The translations under genes were made by a program, and so were the position numbers. Below are positions 44,501 through 54,885 of a stretch of DNA of 64,000 nucleotides, one piece after another. The stretch is from assembly GCF_964355755.1 (NCBI RefSeq), contig NC_092670.1, forward strand, positions 41,155,795 to 41,219,794, read 5' to 3'. How positions within the stretch are numbered: position 1 is the stretch's first letter; every line of letters starts with the position of its first letter. Origin of the DNA: Antedon mediterranea. Taxonomy: Eukaryota > Echinodermata > Crinoidea > Comatulida > Antedonidae. Below the pieces are notes generated by a model. It was not told the origin of the DNA. It saw only the letters and a list, made by a program, of their open reading frames with translations, and searched no databases.

Positions 44501-47500
44501 GCTACTGTGGCTGTATAAAGTACCAAACAACTTACCCTTGCAACCTTTGCAAACTGTGGCTGTATAAAGTACCAAACAACTTACCTTTGCAACCTTTGCA
44601 AACTGTGGCTGTATAAAGCGTGGTTTCCACTAGCGACGCAACGCAAGGACGTAACGCAACGCAAGTGAATTGACCAATCACAAGCGATGGCTTATTCGCT
44701 TGTGATTGCTAACTGTCTATAACTTCGCTTTTCATTGGTTAACACGCTTGCGTTGCGTTTACGTCCTTGCGTTACGTTCTAGTGGGAACCAAGCCTTAGG
44801 TACCAAACAACTTACCCTTGCAACCTTTGCAAACTGTGGCTGTATAAAGTACCAAACAACTTACCCTTGCAACCTTTGCAAACTGTGGCTGTATAAGGTA
44901 TCAAACTTACCCTTGCAACCTTTACTACTGTGGCTGTATAAAGTACCAAACAACTTACCCTTGCAACCTTTACTACTGTGGCTGTATAAAGTACCAAACA
45001 ACTTACCCTTGCAACCTTTGCTAACTGTGGCTGTATAAAGTACCAAACAACTTACCTTTGCAACCTTTGCTACTGTGGCTGTATAAAGTACCAAACAACT
45101 TACCTTTGCAACCTTTGCTACTGTGGCTGTATAAGGTACCAAACAACTTACCCTTGCAACCTTTGCAAACTGTGGCTGTATAAGGTACCAAACAACTTAC
45201 CCTTGCAACCTTTGCAAACTGTGGCTGTATAAGGTACCAAACTTACTCTTGCAACCTTTACTACTGTGGCTGTATAAAGAAACAAACAACTTACCCTTGA
45301 AACCTTTGCTAATTGTGGCTGTATAAAGTACCAAACAACTCACCATTGCAACCTTTGCTAACTGTGGCTGTATAAAGTACCAAAAAACTTACCTTGGCAA
45401 CCTTTGCTACTGTGGCTTTATAAAGTACCAAACAACTTACCCTTGCAACCTTTGCTAACTGTGGCTGTATAAAGTACCAAAAAACTTACCCTTGCAACCT
45501 TTGCTAACTGTGGCTGTATAAAGTACCAAACAACTTACCCTTGCAACCTTTGCTAACTGTGGCTGTATAAAGTACCAAACATCTGAGCTCATTCCAGTAG
45601 GAGATTCCAACAAAACTAAAAGACAAACTAGATTTAATTCGTCACTATGACGAATTATAGGTTATATGCATTGATTTAAATAAAGATACAGTAATTGATT
45701 TTTAAAAGATATATTGATTGATTAATTTTTTCAGAATCTTTAATTATTTATAATATATGATAGGACCTTGCTAACGCGAACACCATAGCCGGTATCACAA
45801 TCCGATCAAAGATCCATATGCGTATAATGTCATAAACCACATTTGTTGTTACATAATAATAAAGACATAAGTTAATTTTTATCTAGATTTAATTATAAAT
45901 CATGTGTATAATCTATACACTAAGAAATAAATTTGAACAAACAATACGGATAATAAAAAAAAATCTTATTTCGTTTCCCAAGGTGAGACTCGATCTCGGT
46001 ACCTTGAACGCCATAGACACGAGCACAGACCATCGAGCCATACACAACTGACTAAAAGTCGTAGAAAAATTCTTCCGTGTATTTACTATGCAGTAACCAC
46101 TTTGGTGCAAATAGATTATTACATACCGAAATGAATTATAATTTTTTACTATGATGACATCTTTAAAATGTAAACAAATGATGCACTTTCAAACTACATA
46201 CTTTTAACTTTAATATATGAACTTTTGAAGGAAGAAAGTTAATGTTAAGTTTGTTATTTTGGCCTAAGAAAATGTCATAATTTGTTTGATTGTCGAAATT
46301 AATTTTTGTAAATTTAATATGCCATTAATGATGACTTAATCGACTTTTGTTCTCTTAATTTCATAATAAATCATACATATGATACATACACTTCAAGAAA
46401 ATGAAATAAAAAATCGGTGTTCCCGAGCATTCTAACGATATACTGTATATTAATTTTAAAATTTAGCATATTTTCACCATTTTGTTAACTTACACGTGCG
46501 TAGCCTGTCACTTTTGACGTGCTCGTATAACGCTGTTTCGCGTTGAAAAGTGAATAAAATATGATGATATTATTAAAGAAAGGTTATACAACAGTAATCG
46601 GACAAAAACAGTGCGCATTAACGTTTGACGCGCAGTGCGCGTGCAATAATCTGCGCACTCATGGCAATTTTTTAAACGCTTAAAATTGCCTGAAAAGTAC
46701 TCTAATTTCATCGAAAATAAATTCTGACAATTTTCAACATTTTAAGCGCGCGTACGCATGCGTTATATGCGCTACGCACGTAATTGTATTGCCATATGAT
46801 GAAATATGACCTGAAATTTATGAGTACCAAATTTTGTTTAATTGTGATTCATGCTTGTGAAGATATGATTACAAACGTGATTTCGTTAAATCGCGCGTAG
46901 ACCGCGTAATTTTTGATTGCGCATCGTGAAAACATAACCACATCGATTCCTGGCCATAAGGAATATACTCTGAAAAATTGACTTAGTTAGATGAAACTGA
47001 TATCAAGATAATTGACGGACAAATAGTGCTAAGGAAAGAATAAATAAATAAATAAATAAAGAAATAAATAAAGATTCTGACAGAATCAAGAGGTTATATG
47101 CATGAATATAACTTTAAATCTAAGTGTGTATACTTAAGTAACACAGTTGGTGGACCTGTGCCATTACATAACAACAACTTCTGTCCCCATTTAATATCAT
47201 ACATAACTTTAAATCTAAGTGTGTATACTTAAGTAACATACCAGTTGGTGGACCTGTACCATTACATAACAAAAACAACTTCTGTCCCCATCCAATATCA
47301 TACAATTCACCTCCTATAATAACAAAAATGTTATATTAACATGAAATCATTAAAGCATTTACACTATGTAATCCTAAATTAGTTTTATATCATATTTATC
47401 AAGTCCTTTAAACTAAATTAGTAACTGTGTATATCTGTACATACCAGGTGGCATTAAGTACTGAGCTTCCCGAATTAAGGCAGCATGGTTTAAGATTGCC

Positions 47501-47915
47501 GGTAGAAACATCAACAGTACAATATATTTGCCAACGTTCAGCAGTTTCCAGAAAAAACTTGATGAAGTTGGCTGTTGTGTATTTTCTGAAGCAGGCTGAA
47601 AAAAGGATGCTTTACATTTTATTTGGTAATAATCAATGTAGTCTAAAGTCTATTAGGGATAGAAATAGACCAATTGTAATGTGCAATGTATTTAGAATGT
47701 CAGTATAACAGTCTAAATGTATTTTATGTGTAGTTAGAATGGTATTATTTTAATATTGTAATTTTTGACTAGGGTTAGTTTGTAGTTTCATATTTCTTAG
47801 TAAGACTTCTTACTTCATCGTTGTCCTCTTTCTTCTCCTCTAAATTCACAACTTGTTTTGGTTTCTCAGATGCAACTCCGTCACGGCCAGCCTTTCTCCT
47901 CCTGTCTGTTGGCAT
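41550..47915 (-). CDS. Membrane-anchored alpha/beta-hydrolase-fold protein, probable pseudoenzyme
   Basis: 412 aa, 12 exons in transcript order: 47915-47814, 47595-47445, 47313-47242, 45615-45539, 44013-43963, 43843-43779, 43427-43308, 42823-42743, 42643-42505, 42384-42302, 42217-42121, 41750-41550; 1239 nt with consistent phases. The acidic N-terminus (MPTDRRRKAG) is followed by a membrane segment near residues 58-78 (VGKYIVLLMFLPAILNHAAL). The hydrolase fold shows VCVYDRAGIGFSERAP, then PFIFVGSELGSLIARFY where relatives have VGHSLGG, then VLIDPL and NGADHTMPYRNP with the C-terminal His. Residue 198 (Glu) sits where the nucleophile Ser normally is, so catalysis by the usual triad is doubtful. 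Three introns and the last acceptor carry exon-derived tandem arrays. I do not recognise a named orthologue. Head-to-head with TDP2. Confidence 0.88.
41690..41910 (-). repeat. 78-bp array of acceptor plus exon head
   Basis: Three copies (starts 41691, 41769, 41847; the last with a short deletion). Each includes the 3' splice site TTATTTTGTAG and the first ~58 bp of the last hydrolase exon (AWAKAQQNLISNLHPG). Only the copy at 41750 and below continues into the rest of the exon; the others lie upstream in the intron as decoy acceptors. Each extra copy reads into an in-frame TAA, so skipping to an earlier acceptor would truncate the protein. Confidence 0.92.
42880..43327 (-). repeat. 65-bp array of exon tail plus splice donor
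   Basis: Seven copies with a 65-bp period (CTCACTTTTCATATAATTGT starts at 42913, 42978 and so on). Each holds the last ~23 bp of the exon 43308-43427 (codons for YTQLYE), the GTGAGT donor and ~40 bp of intron. The functional donor is at 43307-43306; six intact donor copies follow downstream. Confidence 0.95.
44195..45590 (-). repeat. ~48-bp array of exon tail plus splice donor, ~25 copies
   Basis: The unit (46-49 bp) contains the last ~39 bp of the exon 45539-45615 (encoding WYFIQPQLAKVAR), its donor GTAAGT and ~8 intronic bases. The real exon is the copy at the high-coordinate end. About 25 copies fill the intron to 44195; nearly all keep AAGG or AAAG before GTAAGT. Variants lacking one codon (GCTACTG for GCTAACTG) form sub-blocks. 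A MITE at 44617-44796 splits the array. Confidence 0.95.
44617..44796. mobile_element. MITE copy 2, inside exon-derived array
   Basis: A 180-bp relative of the 37947 element: ends AGCGTGGTTTCCACTAG and CTAGTGGGAACCAAGCCT, with a palindromic interior containing ACGCAACGCAAGTG and CACTTGCG-like inverse words. It is flanked by TAA on the left and TA(A) on the right. It interrupts a 48-bp unit, so it postdates expansion of that array. Confidence 0.8.
45640..47080. mobile_element. Unclassified repeat-rich intron insert with SINE-like piece
   Basis: The hydrolase intron between 45616 and 47241 holds a tRNA-like segment on the minus strand at 46050-45975: an A-box-like TGGCTCGATGG and a B-box-like GATCGAGTCTC, then an A-rich run. 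It also has a CpG-containing block (46500-46920, GCGCAGTGCGCGTGC, GCGCGTACGCATGCG) and an (AAAT)n tail at 47036-47075. These suggest one or more retroposed insertions. Boundaries are unclear. Confidence 0.4.
47105..47320 (-). repeat. ~99-bp duplication of an exon tail
   Basis: The exon 47242-47313 has a second, diverged copy of its last ~55 bp plus following intron at about 47144-47196. The copy has lost the donor: the real junction CCAACTG/GTATGTTAC is CCAACTGTGTTAC in the copy. It looks like an aged two-copy version of the exon-tail arrays. Confidence 0.88.
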
Positions 47916-48254
47916 GATCTGATGTAGTAAAATTATATTTCTGTTAAACATTTAAAATGGAATTCAATATTTTAATTCATGAAAATAGATTTATCATATA
48001 TTCATCAACTGTCTGTCAAAACTAATTACACTCACTTCCTTAGTCAAGCAAAGAAAATAAAACCCATTCCTTTCTTTTAAAAATCAGAATGATCAAGTGA
48101 GTTGTTTTTATACATTGAAACAAATTATTAACTAGAGGGTGAAACCTCTGCCTACTGTACAATTCCCCTACATAAAATGTCCCCGGAATATATATATTTT
48201 TTAAATATTTTTTTTTTATTAGTTCTAAGTGTAAATAGGCTAACTTCACACTAC

Positions 48255-48915
48255 AAAGTTGTGGATGAGAGTTTGGTGTAATGGTTATGTATCCAGCCTC
48301 TCACAGTTGAGATAACTGAGTCCCACAGAGATTTTTTTTTAAATTATTTTTTTATTTATTTTTGTTTTTGTTTTTTGTGGACCTTGATCTTTGACCCTGA
48401 CCTTTCAAAATTTAACCACAATTATATGATGAGTCATTTGTCGTATTCGATTTAGACTTTCACCGTTGAGTACAGTTTTTCCGTTGAGTACTTCTTTAAC
48501 GGAGTATTTTGAGCGTTGAGATTGTTCTTAACGAAAAAGCTTTCGTTGTCAACGTTTTCTATTCGAAGGACTTTCTGTTGAGCACAAATTTACAATTCGA
48601 ATACAAAAAGTACTCAACGAATCTTTACGTTGACAACGAAAGTTCCCAATCGAATACGACAATTGATCATTGTGGCTAAGTTTGGTGAGATTTGGATAAA
48701 AACTGTGGTCTCTAGGCAGTAAAATAGTTTTTTTGTTAGTTGTGACCTTGACCTATGACCTTTTCCCCTCAAATTCGAACTCGTCTGAGCTTTTGAGGCA
48801 TAGATCATTGTGGCCAAATTTGGTGAGAATCGGATAAAAACTGTGGTCTCCAGGCTGTTCACAGACACACACACACACACACACCCATACAGGGGTGAAA
48901 ACATAACCTCCATGG
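48255..48915 (+). mobile_element. tRNA-derived SINE-like repeat
   Basis: TTTGGTGTAATGGTTA (A-box-like, 48271) and TAACTGAGTCCCA (weak B-box) are followed by a body with two copies of CATTGTGGCTAAGTTTGGTG / CATTGTGGCCAAATTTGGTG and of GATAAAAACTGTGGTCTC. A (CA)n run at 48864-48882 and CATGGCGGAGGTAAT end it. This arrangement is typical of marine-invertebrate SINEs. A MITE-like element (48438-48662) is inserted in it. Confidence 0.5.
48438..48662. mobile_element. Small TIR element nested in a SINE-like repeat
   Basis: A 225-bp element with perfect ~14-bp inverted ends, TTGTCGTATTCGAT and ATCGAATACGACAA. Sub-terminal CGTTGAGTAC words occur in both orientations (48467, 48481, 48610). Non-autonomous; superfamily not assigned. 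Confidence 0.65.
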
Positions 48916-49110
48916 CGGAGGTAATTTAGCATAATTTAATGTTTTTACTTTTTATACAGTATTTGTTATTAATTAATAGACCTAATTTAGACTTAAGAAT
49001 AAGATTGTGTGAATAAGAAAGAATAATTAACATTTGATAGTGACTTTGTCATTTTACAGTGGATGGATTCTAGAATATTCAAATTAACTTTATAATACAG
49101 TATACACTAC

Positions 49111-49999
49111 TATGGAACGCCGTTTACGCAACATTTCAATGATATAAATTTTATGACGGGTTATGTGAATGAAATGCATCGATATGAATTGAATGGCGCG
49201 ATATATGAATGAAATGTTTTGAATTTAATGCTTTGAATTGAATATTTTGAATGAAATGTTTTGAATGAAATGTTTTGAATGAAATGTTTTGAATAAAATG
49301 TTTTGAATGAAATGTTTTGAATGAAATGTTTTGAATGAAATGTTTTGAATGAAATGTTGTGAATTGAATGTTTTGAATGAAAGGTTTTAAATGAAATGTT
49401 TTGAATGAAATGTTTTGAATGAAATGTTTTGAATGAAATGTTTTGAATGAAATGTTTTGAATAAAATGTTTTGAACGAAATTTTTTGAATGAAATGTTTG
49501 AATTGAATTGAAAAGTCAAACTATTGGCGGCGTATGTCATTCCCGATTCCGCGATTTTTTTCTCAACCTCTTAAGCCTGGGTACCCTCTGGGCCTCATTT
49601 CCTTTCCACGCTGCCTAGAATCCTAACAGACCTGGCTTTGGAAATATGCATTCCACTGTTTCAGGTCTGTTAGGATTCGCGTGGAAAGGAGATGAGGGTA
49701 CCCAGGCTTAATTGCCTAAGAGGTTGAGAAAACAATCGCGAGCGGGAATGACATACGCCACCAATAGTTTGACTTTTCAATTCAATTAAAACATTTAGTT
49801 CCAAACATTTCATTCAAAACATTTCGTTCAAAACATTTCATTCAAAACATTTCATTCAAAACTTTCAATTCAAAGCATTCAATTCAAAATAATTATTTCA
49901 TTCATATATCGCGCCATTCAATTAATATCGTAGCATTTCATTCACATATCTCGTCATAAAATTCATATCATCGAAATGTTGCGTAAACGGCGTTCCATA
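49111..49999. mobile_element. Foldback element with minisatellite arms
   Basis: 889 bp. The left end TATGGAACGCCGTTTACGCA and the right end TGCGTAAACGGCGTTCCATA are perfect inverses, and inverted similarity continues inward for most of ~420 bp. The flanks carry a 6-bp direct repeat CACTAC (49105-49110 and 50000-50005). The left arm holds about 20 copies of a 14-bp unit (GAATGAAATGTTTT); the right arm has far fewer copies of its inverse. The centre has a second inverted pair, AAGCCTGGGTACCCTC near 49573 and its inverse near 49695. The long open frame at 49151-49540 comes from the 14-bp repeat. Confidence 0.85.
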
Positions 50000-50386
50000 C
50001 ACTACACTAGCCTAGCAGTCACAGCTGAAACCCTCGTCCCTGGTGGCCTGGGCCGACGTGTACTGAGTCCTGGCTTACTTAGTCTTGTTTAAAACTCTCA
50101 CTCATCAACCAAAACACCAACCAGATCAGTGCTAAAAACAAAAAAGCTCACTACTACTAGCTTTCCACTTCTGTTCTACACTAACTTACTTCTATATATG
50201 GAGTAAATTCAAACAAAATCGGATGATATCACCGTATATATTTAAAAAATGTTTTTTTCTTATTAAACACCACTGCCACACACACACAACAAGCATGTTT
50301 TTTATACGACGATCCATCCGCCGCCACCAATTTATTCAAGCGTGACAATCACTGGAATCATCGAAGCGTGAAAGATTATATCCAGC

Positions 50387-53300
50387 ATGCAGGTTAACAA
50401 CCACAGTACACAAGTTGGAAAAACCACCACCACGAGCGAGTCGAGTAGAACGCGAGGAAAAAGGATGGCTAGGTCAACTGCTGAAGAAATTGATGATGTT
50501 GCAGGCCTTTTTGCAGAATTTTGTGTCGTAACTGGAGCTTCGGAAGGTGAAGCACTTGAATATCTACAAAAAACAAATTGGCAAGTCGTGGTAAGTATAA
50601 AGCCAGCTAAAATCGGATAAAAACATCACTCACTCAAATCTCCATTATGAATTTGCATTAAATTAGTGATCGTATTGGTCGGCACACCTGTGGGGTGTCA
50701 TGACATTTTAATAATACACACACGTCATAAGTAGATTTTTGTTATTGGAGGAGGACTGTGCATGGGTCACATGATATTATAAATGACAACTTCTATTGCA
50801 CTTTTAATGATGTCATCGAGAGTGCAATGTTGTTCCATTGCTCTCAGTCTCATATAACCATTCATATGTATACTATCGGGTATACTAATGCGTCTGATTT
50901 ATTTCTACTCAAAAAATACAAAAAAAGATGGCCGGCACACAAGATTTCTGAGACATAATCTGTTCAGAATATGCTAATTTTAAATACTAATGTTATTCTA
51001 TGTTTTGTTATTGAGGATGCAATCAACCTATACTTTGATACAGTGGCAAACCAACCAGATGATGATGAGAATGGAACAAGCTCAAATTCAAAAGACAGGT
51101 ATTTAATTCAGCTTTTAAAACAAGATTTTGGATCAAACAACAAAATAAATTTTGAAAAAGATACTGGCATGTGCATGTCTTTTATTTTTACAGTCTCAAA
51201 GTTGAAGGCAGTAAAGAAAAAGAAGACAAAAAGATAAAAATGATAACATGGAATATTGATGGTCTTGATGACCGGAATTTAATAGACAGAACAAAAGCAG
51301 TTTGTAGTATAATAGAGAGGTATATCAAGTGACTCATTTTAACATACAGGTGACCCTTGTACTCCTAACCAATCACAATCAACTAAATGCAGTTTGTAGT
51401 ATTATAGAGAGTGATGACTCATTTCTATTAACATACAGGTGACTCTGGTACTCTCAACCAATCACAATCAACTAAATGCAGTTTGTAGTATTATAGAGAG
51501 TGACTCATTTCTATTAACATACAGGTGACTCTGGTACTCTCAACCAACCACAACAATGTAGTTTAAACCATTCAGGATCTTCTTTCTTGAACAGTATGAT
51601 AGAATCGGACTGGGTTCATGTTGAACATCTATCTCTAGTTTGTTTTATCATAAAGCTTGTTTTTTGTTTACCTATAAATTGTATATCTTTACTAATTATT
51701 GTATATCTTTACTAATTATTGTATTTATTTCATAAGACTTGAACCAGATATCATCTTTCTCCAAGAGGTCATAGTTGAAACAGCATCTCACATCGAAAAA
51801 CGATGCCAAAAATACAAAGTGCTACCAACAAGTGATGCTGCATACTTCACTGCTATGATGTTGAAAAAAAGTAGCGTTTCAATTCTTTCAAGTATTGTTG
51901 ATCCATTTGAGAATACAACGATGATGAGGGCGCTTCACAAAGTCAAGGTTTATCATTTTATTTTTTACTAATTTTAACATTAATGCTACTTTACAAATAT
52001 TTGATAACACAGTAGGTCTACAGTTCAACGTTTAGCTACACCAACAAAGTATTTCTGACAAATGTACAGTATTATTATATGTTGGGTACAATTGTTTTTG
52101 CTAGGTGAAATGTGCCGGAATAGAGTTCCTTCTGTTGAATTCTCATCTTGAAAGCACAAAAGATGCAAGTGGTAAACGCAAAAGACAGTTTCAGATGGCA
52201 CTTCAAGAAATGTGCAATTCTAACGATGGTACTGTTGCCTTGTTTGGAGGGGACACCAACCTACGAGACAGTGAGGTAAGTGAACACCAACCTACGTGAC
52301 AGTGAGGTAAGTGAACACCAACCTACGAGACAGTGAGGTAAGTGAACACCAACCTACAGGACAGTGAGGTAAGTGAACACCAACCTACGTGACAGTGAGG
52401 TAAGTGAACACCAACCTACGAGACAGTGAGGTAAGTGAACACCAACCTACAGGACAGTGAGGTAAGTGAACACCAACCTACGTGACAGTGAGGTAAGTGA
52501 ACACCAACCTAAGAGACAGTGAGGTAAGTGAACACCAACCTACAGGACAGTGAGGTAAGTGAACACCAACCTACGTGACAGTGAGGTAAGTGAACACCAA
52601 CCTACGCGACAGTGAGGTAAGTGAACACCAACCTACGCGACAGTGAGGTAAGTGAACACCAACCTACAGGACAGTGAGGTAAGTGAACACCAACCTACGT
52701 GACAGTGAGGTAAGTGAACACCAACCTACGTGACAGTGAGGTAAGTGAACACCAACCTACGCGACAGTGAGGTTAGTGAACACCAACCTACAGGACAGTG
52801 AGGTAAGTGAACACCAACCTACAGGACAGTGAGGTAAGTGAACACCAACCTACGTGACAGTGAGGTAAGTGAACACCAACCTACAGGACAGTGAGGTAAG
52901 TGAACACCAACCTATGAGACAGTGAGGTAAGTGAACACCAACCTACAGGACAGTGAGGTAAGTGAACACCAACCTACGAGACAGTGAGGTATTAGTGAAC
53001 ACCAACCTACAGGACAGTGAGGTAAGTGAACACCAACCTACAGGACAGTGAGGTAAGTGAACACCAACCTACAGGACAGTGAGGTAAGTGAACACCAACC
53101 TACGTGACAGTGAGGTAAGTGAACACCAACCTACGTGACAGTGAGGTAAGTCATAATGAACACAGTCCTCTGACAAACATACAGTGTACACAAGATGCTC
53201 AACATAAACAAATCTTGGGATTAGTAGCTGACCAACCTTCCACTCCACGTACTTGGTGCATAAAACAGGCAACAAGTCAGTGTATTTAGAAAGATATTTG

Positions 53301-53652
53301 GAAAGACTATTAAAATAATAAATTTCATCATTTTAAAAATAGTTTATTAATTTAACAATGATTTTAGGTGAAAAGTATTGGAGGGTTACCTGGAGGAATT
53401 GTTGATCTATGGGAAATGTTTGGAAGTCCAGAAGAATCAAGATACACATGGGATGTCAAAAGAAACAATAACCTAGATTGGCAATTTGCAAGCAAACCAA
53501 GAATAAGATTTGATAGATTGTTCCTGAAACAAGCAAAGCAGCAACAAGTTCATCTGCAAACTTTTAAACTCATTGGAGACCAATGGATTTCAACAGTTGA
53601 GCGATTTCCAAGTGATCATTTTGGCATTTACTGCGAGTTTAAAGTAAATTAA
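50387..53652 (+). CDS. TDP2: Tyrosyl-DNA phosphodiesterase 2
   Basis: Repairs topoisomerase II lesions by cleaving 5'-phosphotyrosyl bonds between protein and DNA; nuclear, EEP phosphodiesterase family. Exons 50387-50590, 51016-51098, 51194-51319, 51737-51947, 52105-52275, 53368-53652; 1080 nt, 359 aa. The ATG at 50387 opens a short basic, Ser/Thr-rich leader. A UBA-like domain follows (about 28-85, EEIDDVAGLFAEFC...NWQVVDAINLYFD), then a variable acidic linker. The catalytic domain keeps all four active-site motifs: TWNIDGLD (N116), FLQEV (E148), GGDTNLRD (D258) and SDHFG (H349). Length is close to vertebrate TDP2. The intron after exon 5 is almost wholly a 31-bp array made from the exon 5 tail and donor. 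Convergent with Argonaute. Confidence 0.97.
51295..51545 (+). repeat. ~90-bp duplications of TDP2 exon 3 tail
   Basis: The exon 3 end (AGTTTGTAGTATAATAGAGA then G/GTATATC) recurs at about 51391 and 51480, followed each time by ACATACAGGTGAC and CCAATCACAATCAACTAAATG. Both copies read AGAGAGTGA where the real junction reads AGAGAGGTATA, so the duplicated donors are lost. Confidence 0.88.
52255..53152 (+). repeat. 31-bp array of TDP2 exon 5 tail plus splice donor
   Basis: About 29 tandem copies of a 31-bp unit: ACACCAACCTACGAGACAGT, GAG, GTAAGTGA. The first is the true end of exon 5, encoding the catalytic GDTNLRDSE. All the others lie in the intron and nearly every one keeps GAG/GTAAGT. Variants are confined to the RD codon region (CGAGAC, CGTGAC, CAGGAC, CGCGAC), alternating in blocks of about three. 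A 31-bp period is out of frame, so only the first donor preserves the protein. Confidence 0.97.
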
Positions 53653-53659
53653 TTTGAAC

Positions 53660-54435
53660 CAGTGCTAAACTTGACTTTGATTTTGTAAATTAGAGTGAAC
53701 CAGGTGTAATAAGACGTGATTTCCGTTTCTTTTATTACCTCTTTATTGTTTGTGATTATTATATCAAACCAGTTACTTACAAAAAAAAACCATATTTGTC
53801 ATAAAACTAAAACAAATATAAATAAATATAAATTCAAATATATTCTAAATAAATCTTGCACAAAATGTTTAATATTTGGTATTTTCAGGGAAGGAAACTG
53901 TTGGGCGACATGTTTATGAAAATGAAATGATTATGCTATAAAAATGCTTGTTAAAATCAGGTAACCTGGATTATTTAAATCGGGTAACCTGGATTATTTA
54001 ACAAATTGTACATGTTGTATTATTACTACTAATTGATTTCCACTAGCTTTTTATTTGCAAAAATTATATTATAAAGTTTAGTATCAGATTATAAGCACAT
54101 GCTAAACCAAAGACAAGCTTGTACTCAACCACCTTGTATGTAACATTTATACTTGCAATCATTATTGTTATATGGTTATAAGTCATTTTTGATATTTAAG
54201 CCCTTAGTCAGGCTTCTCATATAAGTTGGTTTTTCTATAAAAGGGGCAAATATTGTCAAGAGCAAGTCTACTGTAATTAAGAAAGAGGGGTTTTCGTTCT
54301 AATCCACTGGCTACAGGCTTGCTATCAAAACAATAAAATAATATTCTTCTGCCAAACATTTGGACACCTTCTTCTTTTAATTCCTTCTGAGTTTGCATTT
54401 CTTATTTTTCTTATATTACAGTTAAGTATGTACAC
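53660..54435. other. Convergent intergenic region, TDP2 and Argonaute 3' ends
   Basis: AT-rich. AATAAA at 53821 and again near 53849 could serve the TDP2 mRNA. A short direct repeat (GGTAACCTGGATTATTTAA) is at about 53960-54000. No coding sequence is seen. Confidence 0.5.
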
Positions 54436-54439
54436 ATTC

Positions 54440-54885
54440 CGTTTAGTAGAGCACTAAATGAACTTAATGTTACGCATAATACATGCGACTATTTTGTTTT
54501 ACGTCTATTTCAACAGTGTTGTTCATTTTCTTTTAATGTACGTACACATTCCGTTTAGTAGAGCACTAAATGAACCTAATGTTACGCATAATACATGCAA
54601 CTATTTTGTTTTACGTCTATTTCAACAGTGTTGTTCATTTTCTTTTAATGTACGTACACATTCCGTTTAGTAGAGCACTAAATGAACCTAATGTTACGCA
54701 TAATACATGCGACTATTTTGTTTTACGTCTATTTCAACAGTGTTATTCATTTTCTTTTAATGTACGTACACATTCCGTTTAGTAGAGCACTAAATGAACC
54801 TAATGTTACGCATAATACATGCGACTATTTTGTTTTACATCTATTTCAACAGTGTTGTTCATTTTCTTTAGTTCTTCACTTGTTA
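54440..54885 (-). repeat. 112-bp array spanning the Argonaute stop codon
   Basis: Four units of 112 bp. The first in transcript order (about 54780-54885) carries the real last codons, ending SRMYYA and TAA at 54808-54806. The next three repeat the same end-of-CDS, stop and 3' flanking block (54440-54770) in what should be the 3' UTR. Copies differ by only a few bases. The open frames on the plus strand are by-products. Confidence 0.9.

Noticed and set aside
44123-45142. Several ~100-aa open frames on both strands
   Set aside because: Shadows of the ~48-bp exon-tail array; none extends beyond it.
47427-47708. 93-aa plus-strand frame
   Set aside because: It overlaps the hydrolase exon 47445-47595 on the other strand, which has clear homology and phase.
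49151-49540. 129-aa open frame of SFKTFHSKHF repeats
   Set aside because: Product of the 14-bp minisatellite in the foldback element; no start context or domain.
52255-53152. CRISPR-like or coding repeat array
   Set aside because: The unit is the TDP2 exon 5 end plus donor; no spacers, and the 31-bp period breaks any frame.
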